NCBI GenBank assembly: GCA_002081555.1 | Contig: KV921182.1 | Location: 1-21,318 of the forward strand | DNA from: Protostelium mycophagum | Lineage: Eukaryota; Evosea; Variosea; Protosteliida; Protosteliaceae | Direction: 5' to 3' | Length of the DNA: 21,318 nt | Shown: positions 9,595 to 16,892 of the stretch, piece by piece | How the letters are laid out: each line of letters opens with the position of its first letter | Position numbering within the stretch: position 1 is the first letter of the stretch | Notes under the pieces: generated by a model | Database searches by the model: none | What the model saw: only the letters and a program-made list of their open reading frames with translations | Told to the model about the DNA's origin: nothing | Program-made: the position numbers and the translations under genes

Positions 9595-9702
9595 ACAATG
9601 TGGAATTAAAATCAACTCCAATGTTGTAGATCACATTCAAAGTGCTGTTATTTGTGGCCTCCCTGCATATCAGAAGATTAACTATGACATTCAATAGGGC
9701 GG
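9595..9702 (-). repeat. Fragment of the SAAL1-like gene, exon 4
   Basis: This aligns in the same orientation to 676-791 in the last exon of the SAAL1-like gene. Long shared runs include ACAATGTGGAATTAAAATCAA and GTTGTAGATCACATTCAAAG. Relative to the parent it lacks 9 bp and carries about a dozen substitutions. On the minus strand the parent frame stays open (NLLICREATNN, then VIYNIGVDFNST). That hints that it derives from a paralogue which evolved under selection before being broken, or that it is simply young. Confidence 0.85.
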
Positions 9703-9822
9703 GGAATATAAACTGTATGAAACAAAAAACTTCAAGTAATAGACCAAAAAGCATTATTTATTTCAAAACCCGCGGCAAAAATAGTCCATAGTTAATCGTT
9801 GGGTACTGCATGAAATCTCTCT

Positions 9823-11652
9823 TCACCATGATGCACATTGTTCCTGAACTTTCTCAGAACTTTTGACGGAATTTCGTGGGATACCTTCTATGTACAGAGT
9901 CTCCCGGCCCGTTGCAAAGTTGACCTTTTTTGATGTTGCTAAATCTGTTCTAGTGAAATTGCCCCAAACAGCCATCTGAAGAACATCAGCGAGAGCAACA
10001 AATACTTAAAGCATATGAGAAAGACGCATCTTTGGAGGATAAGCCACATAAAACGACCAAATACAATGGATTTACTTGTACGGAGAGCATGTAATTCGGT
10101 GCTGTGGAATTGGTAAGTCTTTTAATTGCCTGGCAATCATTTAGTTTTTGATTCTCAATTTAGACTTGACCGATCTTTATACAGTCTCATAGCTTAATAT
10201 ACACGATGACGTCACCAATTCTAACTCTGAAAAAAATCTTACGGCAAATTGGTCATCCGCGTCCGGGCAAAAGTTGAACATTTCCAAAAGAATAATTCGG
10301 TCCGATCGACTTGGAATCCCTTCACAAAAACCGGTCATGTCTATATATGCCTGATTGACATATTTGACAACCGAATCAGTCCAAATGATTGCGGGTGCGT
10401 CTACTTGTGATGCACACTCAATAGTGGACTATTTTTGGTCAATTGCAATGAACCTTTTTCCCGCCAAAAGTCCTGACAGAGGATGATTTAAAAAAATTAA
10501 ATAAATACTTGGAGAGTGTCGTCGTATTCTTTTAGCATTCTGTCCAATTGTTTTGGGGTTAAAAAATCCAACATTTTTTTCTTCTGCGTACATTTTTCAT
10601 TAATAAACTTTTGTGTCTCTGGTACCGACCAACCGCTGTAAAATTCCTGAGTCCTCTCGTTGTAGATCTTGAATTTCTGGTGAAAAAAATAATTAAAGAG
10701 TTGTAGATGGACCGACTATGTACCTCGAGGCGGCGACACGCAAAACATTTTGGATGTGCTCTTTCTCTGAATCGGAGTCTTTCTGATTGTAAGGATGGCT
10801 TGGGTCCAAATCTACAATCATCAGTAAATTTCATTGAAAATTCGTCAGAATACCAGTGCCATCTGTGGGAACTCTCTCCATGTCGAATGCTGGTTCCAAG
10901 AACGAGAAGAGGCCCACAGGAATGGAGAGTCTGGATGAATTATGTCAAGTTGACATCTTTGATACTTACGATAGATCCACCGGGTGATCGGGTTGGCAGG
11001 GGCTTGAGCTCGTCTACAACGAGTCAGATTCACTGACAACAAAGAGCATCAATTTTTTGTCTGTCAACACGGTGTGTTAATTTGCATGTACATCATTAAC
11101 CGTCAGTTTATTTGGTGATGTGCAAGCAAATGAACTTAGACTGCGAATAGCGGAGGTCTTGAATGACTCTCTCACCGATGTCATGATCGAAGAAGTTGTG
11201 TGCAGAGACAACACTTCTAAGTCAGCCAGCCCATTTGTGATGGAAAAAGGTGATTCATAGTTCTGAAAATGTCAGCCGATTGAATCATGAGGCGTAACCC
11301 GAATGTTCATCCTTCACCTGGGGCATCATATACGCGTTACTTTGCCTCAGATTTGGGGAGATATTGAGACGATCTTGTTCTTTCAGAGGTCTTCCTCTCT
11401 TCTTACGCTCCGGATCGCGACAACTGGACTCCCTCTTTCTGTTGATGCATCTCTGGCAAGGTCGCTCTGAAGCTCAATAAGATTCGACCGATGATCCTTC
11501 CACTTACTCATATCACAAGAGACATGAGATTTTTTGCAGTTGCCACAAGCAGTTGGCGTTTTCTCCTCTGAAGTATTGTTTTCTGAAAACATGGTGTTCA
11601 GCTCATCGCCATATAGAACAATTGGGGGGCTGTTTGGTGGCCTTGAAGTCAT
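9823..11652 (-). CDS. Zn2Cys6 transcription factor with PAS-like region, 10 exons
   Basis: Modelled exons are 11652-11508, 11466-11318, 11262-11176, 11013-10970, 10930-10854, 10811-10717, 10676-10509, 10428-10203, 10101-10076 and 9975-9823, giving 389 residues. Residues 36-64 are a binuclear zinc cluster (ACGNCKKSHVSCD, then RPCQRCINRKRESSC; Cys 36, 39, 46, 52, 55, 64). A basic arm, RKKRGRPLKEQ, follows and should contact DNA. A Ser/Pro-rich linker comes next, then helical LDFLTPKQLDRMLKEYDDTL and a PAS-like block VDAPAIIWTDSVVKYVNQAY. This order recalls the fungal ERT1/AcuK/RDS2 regulators of gluconeogenesis. The zinc cluster and PAS exons are firm. Exons 3-6 and the donor at 10716 (GTCGGT) are less sure, and a stop at 10177 would give a shorter form. 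Confidence 0.72.
10457..10469 (-). promoter_or_regulatory. E2F-like 13-mer inside an intron of the Zn2Cys6 gene
   Basis: TTTCCCGCCAAAA, identical to the other copies, in the 80-nt intron 10429-10508. The sense-strand reading is TTTTGGCGGGAAA, the same orientation to the gene as the other copies. Confidence 0.5.
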
Positions 11653-11942
11653 GTGTCTTCTCGAAAGAGAGAGAAATTGTGTCACGAGCGCAACTGCGGG
11701 TTTCCGTGGTCGGAGGTTTTGTGACACCGGCCTGTCAATATATCTTTATTTGGCACATCAAAAATGCACTGTGCGCGACTTTGCCTGGAAAGTTTCTTAT
11801 GTGTGATAGTAATACAATTACATGACTGTACAACTTGAAAGCTCCATCGGTAAAATGTAACAAAAGATAATCATCTTTGTAAAAAGTTTGTTGATTTCAA
11901 AAACAATCTTATACACATTTATTTGATACAAAGGCTTCACAG
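11653..11942. other. Spacer upstream of the Zn2Cys6 gene
   Basis: About 290 bp that must hold the Zn2Cys6 gene promoter and the 3' UTR of the glycogen-binding coiled-coil gene. On the minus strand an AATAAA (near 11920) lies about 20 bp beyond that gene's stop. Open frames across it look like chance. Confidence 0.5.
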
Positions 11943-14900
11943 TTAACATTTACAGTCAATCAGTCCCTTGAGCGTGTCTGTCACGTGCTGGTGCTTCATC
12001 TTTGCGTTCTCTAACCTCTTCTTGGTGGCCTCATGCTCCGCCTTCTCTTCTGCTGCCCGCTTCTTTGTCTCTTCGTGGGCAGACTTTTCCGCGGCAACTT
12101 CTTTCGATGACTTTACATTATCATTGTCATGAGATGTCTTTGCGGCAATGAGATCTTTGTTGGCTTGGGCTTTTGTGGCCTCATGAGCCTTCTTCTCTGC
12201 TGCAAGTTGGTCGGCGTCGGTCTTCTTTGTCGTGTTGTGGGCCGCTTTCTCATCAGCAAGAGACTTCTTCGTGGCCTCATGCGCTGACTTCTCGGCCGTG
12301 AGGTCCTGGGCTGCTTGTGCTTTAGAGGTCTCGTGTGCCTTCTTCTCTGCTGCAGATTGCTGTTCTGCCGCCTTCTTTGTGGCGGCGTGTTGGTTCTGTT
12401 GATCTTCCAGCTTCTGAACGGCCTTCTTGTTGTCCGCCTCATGTGCCACCTTCTCTTTGACCAAGGCAGCTGACGCCTCCGCGGCAGATCTTTTGGTGTC
12501 TTCGTGGGCAGCTCTCTCGGCGGCAATGTCTTTGGCGGCCTTTTCACCATCCGCTGCACGGTTAGTCATCTCAATCGCGATGTCTTTGGCGGCTTTTCCC
12601 TTGGACGCCTCGTGTGCAGCTCTCTCCGAGGCAAGTTGTGCGTTGGCGTCGTCAGCCAACTTCTTTGTCAAAACATGCGCAGCCTTCTCGTCTTCTAAGC
12701 ACCTCTTGGTCTTGTCATGTGACACCTTCGCTGCAAGTATCTCGTCTGCTGCTCTTCCTTTTGTGGATGCATGTGCGGTCTTTTCGTCTTCTAAAGTCTT
12801 CTTAGTGTCATCGTGGGCCTTCTTCTCCGCAATGACATTCTTTACGCCCTGTTCTCTGGCATTGTTTGCGTCCTCCATCGCCTTGGCAGCGGATCTCCTT
12901 GTAGCGTCATGTGCCGCCTGTTCTTCAGCAAGAGATTTTTCGGTTGCGTCGTGCGCGTTCTTCTCTGCGGCAAATCTAGCCGCGGCTTCGGCCGCCGATT
13001 TTTTGGTGTTTTCGTGGGCGATCTTCTCATCTACAACGAGCCTCTTGGATGATTCTGCCAGTGCCTGAGCGTCTTTTTGGCTTCTTTCGGCCTGAGACTT
13101 TGTGGCTTCGTGTGATCTCTTCTCTGCTGCGAGCTGTGCGGTGACTTCGTCAGCTGACTTCTTCAAGATATCATGGTTCTTTTTAGTGATGTCATGTGCT
13201 GACTTCTCCTCTGAGGCAGATTTCTTTGTGACATCGTGTGCGGATCTCTCTCCTTGGAGCTGTGATTGTAGATCCTTGACGGTCTAAAGGAATCAGACGC
13301 TGCAGAATACAGTTGGAGTTTCACCTTGTCGTTGGAGGCGGCCGCGGCAGATGACTTGCTGCCTGAGGATTTGAGCTGTTCGATCTCTTTTAAGGCGGCG
13401 TCCAGCTTGCACTGCAAGTCTTTGTTGACCGCATCAGCGCTAGATCGGGTGGAGGAGCACTTGTGGTGGGCGTCCAAAACGTCTTGGAGCTGTTTCTCCA
13501 AGGTAGTCTTCGTCTTGAGAGCCTCGGTATCGTTATTCTTGATCTACAACACGTCAGAACTGTCGAGACTTGGAAGAAATGTCAGGTGTCAATCAAATGT
13601 CACCTGTCGGAACAGGGCGTCTCTCTCCTTCTCCGCGACGATGAGACGCGTGGTCCGGTCAGCAGCTCCAGTGAGCAGAACATTGTTGATCACGGGTCTC
13701 CCATTGACTTTTTCGGTATTGTCGGTGGGTGCAGTGAGGTCCTCCTGCCATTTGCCATCGATGTTGTATTTGTACAAGTATTTTGTGTTGGGCTTAAGTC
13801 CTGTGACGGTGGTGCTGAAGTCATCGCCGCTGCGGGACATCTTCTGCACCTGCCAAAAAATTGAGATTTCCCGCCAAAACTCAAAATTCAAATTTTGAAA
13901 TCACCTTCCAGTCGTTGAATGTGCCTCCGATGGCGGGTTCCTTTCCTCCATAAGGCCATGTGAATGTGTATTCTATTTGGTTGTTTTCCTCGGCCGACTT
14001 GGCTTGTGCGGCCTTGATTGACTTCTCTGCCGCCTCCAGCTGTGCTCCGGCCTTCTCGAGTTGGTTCTGCAGCTCTTTAATTCTGACGGCAGCCTTGGCT
14101 GCTTCTTCTTCCGCCTTGGGATTTGTGGGGGGGACGGCCTTCACCGCCTTCAGTTTGGCGTTCTCATCTTCTAATGTCTTCAGATGATACTCCGTGGCCT
14201 TGCGTTGGCGTTCTGAATCATCGTATTGACGTTGAAGAGATTGGAGTTTGGCAGAAACTTCGACTGCTGCTTGGCCTCCAGAGGCTTGTTCTAGTTTACG
14301 CACCTGCCATGTTTCAGATGACCTCTATATGAGAGCACAGATGATTACCTGTCTGAAGAGCGCGTCTCTCTCCCTCTCAAGCTCGATGATGTGTTCTTCT
14401 CTGGAAGATGATCCGGTGACGAGGATGTTGTTGATCACGAACTGATCGTTAACCTTCTCTTCATTGTCGATGGGTGCGGTGAGATCCTCCTTCCATACGT
14501 TGTCTACAACGTATTTGTAGAGGTACCTGCTCCTGGGCTTGAGTCCTGAGAGGTAATCAGACCGTTGTAGTCGAGATGTCTAAGGACGTACCTTCCACTC
14601 TGAGAACGAACTCATTGCCCTCCCTGCGCATGGACTGCTTCTCCCACTGTGCCCACTGTCCTCCGACAGCAAGTTCTTGTCCTCCATATGGCCATCTGAA
14701 AGTGTAGCTGACGGTCTCGTCTTCTGTGACACGGGTAGCTGTTTCTGTCGGAGTCAGAACGTGTCGTGATGTGCATGAGTGACACCACTCACTGCTCATT
14801 TCTTCTAAAGACACAAGAGGGTCTATCGGGACAGAGGTATTAGTTGGTGGGCTGCTGCGAGGAGCGGAGCTGTTTGTGAATGTATTGCAACAAGGCCATC

Positions 14901-15051
14901 CTCTGAAAGCGCAGATCTCCCAGTCACGTGACCTCTCCTCGGGTAGGCAATTCCATCGTGTGGTGTTCTCCCCGTTGCCTGGTGACCGGACGTCAAGATC
15001 TACTGGAGCTGACACGAATTTCTCAAAACATTGGAAACACACGCCTGTCAT
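11943..15051 (-). CDS. Twin AMPK-type glycogen-binding, long coiled-coil protein, 6 exons
   Basis: Exons are 15051-14592, 14545-14349, 14303-13905, 13849-13604, 13543-13325 and 13283-11943, giving 953 residues. Residues 1-60 are Cys-rich (GVCFQCFEK...GWPCC). Two CBM48/AMPK-type modules lie at about 115-198 (YTFRWPYGGQELAVGGQWAQW; LYKYVVDNVWKEDL; NNILVTG) and 330-413 (YTFTWPYGGKEPAIGG; FNDWK; LYKYNIDGKWQEDL). They keep the tryptophans and YKY/W positions used for glycogen or starch binding. Each is followed by the same ERDALFRQ segment, so a module-plus-helix unit was duplicated. From about 420 to the end the chain is coiled coil. Its last 446 residues repeat AAEKxAHExTKKxxADE-like units of 14, 18 or 19 residues. 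It may scaffold or tether glycogen; no enzyme domain is seen. The start at 15051 is the first ATG after an in-frame stop. Confidence 0.85.
12000..13283 (-). repeat. Degenerate EKxAHExTKK coding repeats
   Basis: The final exon of the glycogen-binding gene encodes about 25 units built on EK(K/S)AHE(A/E)TKK followed by 4-9 variable residues. Spacings of 14 (two heptads) and 18 (heptad plus hendecad) dominate, which fits an alanine-rich coiled coil with changing supercoil. The DNA is diverged between units, so this is an old amplification. It produces a long antisense open frame at 12427-13068, which I regard as a shadow. Confidence 0.8.
13867..13879 (-). promoter_or_regulatory. E2F-like 13-mer inside an intron of the glycogen-binding gene
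   Basis: TTTCCCGCCAAAA within the 55-nt intron 13850-13904, again TTTTGGCGGGAAA in the sense of the host gene. Confidence 0.5.
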
Positions 15052-15224
15052 TGCCCAACACGTGACCGGATCACGCAAGAATTAATAGATAACTTTGTAC
15101 TCACGGTAAGCAACGTGTCAAAACACGATAAGAACTAATGGAAATTTGTGGTGATTTTGGGATATGTCATCTGTGGATCTGTAGAGGTGTCATGTCAAAC
15201 TGACACACAGACACGCCACTTGTT
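15052..15224. other. Spacer between RluA-type and glycogen-binding genes
   Basis: A 172-bp spacer between two genes read in the same direction. It holds the promoter of the glycogen-binding gene. A GTGAGT donor-like site at about 15097-15102 could mark a 5' UTR intron, since an acceptor ending ATGACAG overlaps the chosen ATG. If that is used, the true start lies in an upstream exon that I could not find. Confidence 0.4.
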
Positions 15225-16832
15225 TTATGAGGGAAGCTGGGCCCAGTCTGGTAGTTTACATTCAAAGGACCAATGTGATGACTTGTACGATGAAGAATGC
15301 AACCAGATGCACATCACATTGTCTTCTGGATTGTGTTTCTCTTCTACGATTGTGCATTCTGTGCAGGTCACACTTGCAGCGGCCTGAGGATGTCACTTGT
15401 AGATCGGCTTAAGAATATACCGTTCTCTGTATGGACTCTGGTCGGTATAGAGGATCATTTGCGATGGGAAATCCTGGTGAAATTTCAGTAATCATACATG
15501 TCGACAGTCTACAACGAGACGCACCAAGCGATTTCAGGTGCGCTCTGATCTGATGTGTTCTTCCACTGATGGGCTGACCTGAGCAAATGAGATGCATTCC
15601 CACGTCACTCACACTCACATCTCACCAAGCTCGTGTCCGTGCATTCATCGTACCACACCCGATTAAATACCGTGCAGGCGGATTTACCCTCTTCTCGAGC
15701 TTCGCTGAGCCCTTTCCTTCTTGGCTGAGTGTAGATGGGCAATTGGACTCTCTGGGTCTCCCTGTGTCGCTCAGTGTCTCTTTATGTACAAACTTTAGCA
15801 GAACCGCTGTCTCCAGATGCCGACTCATGATGCAGCGGCTCTGCCAAAACGTGTGTCCAATCAAGAAGCATTTAGTGCAACAATGCCAGATGTGAGACTT
15901 TTTGCAAATGTTCAATCGCGATGTCAACTCACTGTGGAAATTGACCAGACACACGGGCGACATATGTCTTTTCTACGATTCCAGATTGGATGATCTCTGA
16001 CAACTTTTTTGCATCTTGTGGTGATCTCGCCAACATCAAAAGTCCAGACGTGAGGCGATCAAGTCTGTGTACACCTGGATGCATCGTGAATAGGCGGGAG
16101 ATTTGAATTTTGAATTACAATATAACGGCCCCAATCGGTGTTCTTTGGACATGATCATTAGAACCGTATTGTGGCGAAATCGACCGCAGGAATGAACCTG
16201 AATAGATGAGCTATGTCTTATTTTTTCTGATTCACACACCGGTATGGAAGGAGGCTTGTTGATGACAACCATGCGATCGTCAAAATGGATGATCTCTATC
16301 GGTGTGTCAAGTACGGGAGGTTCGTGTCTGTACATCTTCAATTTCACCTTCTTTTCGAACACAAATACCGGTGAGCTCTGTGTTCAATGTAATCGAGATC
16401 TCTTAGAATCTGCAAATTGTCATTCTTACCATGCCGACAGTCCTCTCACCTGTTGTCCGATGACGATAACACCATTGATCTTGATGTTGCCCTGGGAGAT
16501 CTTCTCTTCCTGCTGGAATCAGCCTTGTACAATGATAAGCTGCTGATACACACATACGCAGAAGGATCGTTTGTGAATTCAGTTGTCATAACTTCTAAAA
16601 GTGATCTTCCAATCCATCTTGGCTTTGCGAATACAGCGAAAACGTACCAATATGGAATCACATGACGAAATCCTGTTGTGAATCAGAGCCACACTCCTTA
16701 TTTCTCACCATCGCGAAGATCGTATTCGGTCTCGGCCATCTCTTCATCGCTGATGACATTTCCATTCTTGGACTCTTTCTTCTGTCTCAATTGTGTGATG
16801 ATCGCTCTGTAATTCTTGCCTGTATCTGTCAT
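15225..16832 (-). CDS. RluA-family pseudouridine synthase, RPUSD2-like, 11 exons
   Basis: Exons are 16832-16709, 16672-16554, 16512-16450, 16409-16369, 16327-16240, 16197-16119, 16074-15933, 15761-15619, 15578-15525, 15473-15421 and 15383-15225, giving 354 residues. It isomerises uridine to pseudouridine in RNA. N-terminal RHVIPYWYVF...KPRWIGRSL and an S4-like GNIKING segment precede RAHRHEPPV and VVINKPPSIPVHSCGRFRHNTV. The catalytic motif is HRLDRLTSGLL (Asp about 177). [23 protein letters not shown] follows, and the C-terminus has CTEC...MCIWLHS...LPDWA, typical of RPUSD2/yeast PUS8-9 relatives. There is no obvious transit peptide. Ten introns are 36-51 nt except one of 171 nt (15762-15932), whose acceptor is the least certain boundary. 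It is divergent from the BCS1-like gene. Confidence 0.9.
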
Positions 16833-16892
16833 AAAAAAAAGTGATCTGATCTGATGTGATCTGAGCTGTTTTCAAATCACACAAACGAAATC
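16833..16892. promoter_or_regulatory. 60-bp divergent promoter, RluA-type / BCS1-like genes
   Basis: Only 60 bp separate two head-to-head start codons. Within it GTGATCTGATCTGATGTG and GATCTGAG form an iterated (T)GATCTGA repeat (16841-16866), preceded by an A-run. The repeat is a candidate shared element; no TATA box is seen. Confidence 0.45.

Larger units (their letters stand above)
9285..9822. other. Gene-free stretch with gene debris
   Basis: About 540 bp between the 3' ends of two genes. No intact gene is recognised. It contains a decayed inverted piece of the CCDC15-like gene (9356-9411) and a piece of the SAAL1-like gene (9595-9702). The 115-codon plus-strand frame across it (9350-9697) is assembled from this debris. 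The part 9412-9594 matches nothing else that I noticed in the window. Confidence 0.6.

Noticed and set aside
9973-10094. Plus-strand coding-like segment with PSEEHQREQQILKAYEKDASL
   Set aside because: It is open and protein-like but has no convincing upstream exon or start. The minus strand here belongs to the last intron of the Zn2Cys6 gene, and the flanking exons on that strand close in phase.
12427-13068. 213-codon plus-strand open frame, Ala/Ser-rich
   Set aside because: It is antisense to the coiled-coil repeat exon. The alanine- and lysine-rich sense codons leave the opposite strand free of stops, and the sense frame has clear splice phases and conserved modules.
15622-15963. 113-codon minus-strand frame inside the RluA-type gene
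   Set aside because: It is out of frame with the conserved GKSACTVFNRVWYDE segment and spans the 171-nt intron.
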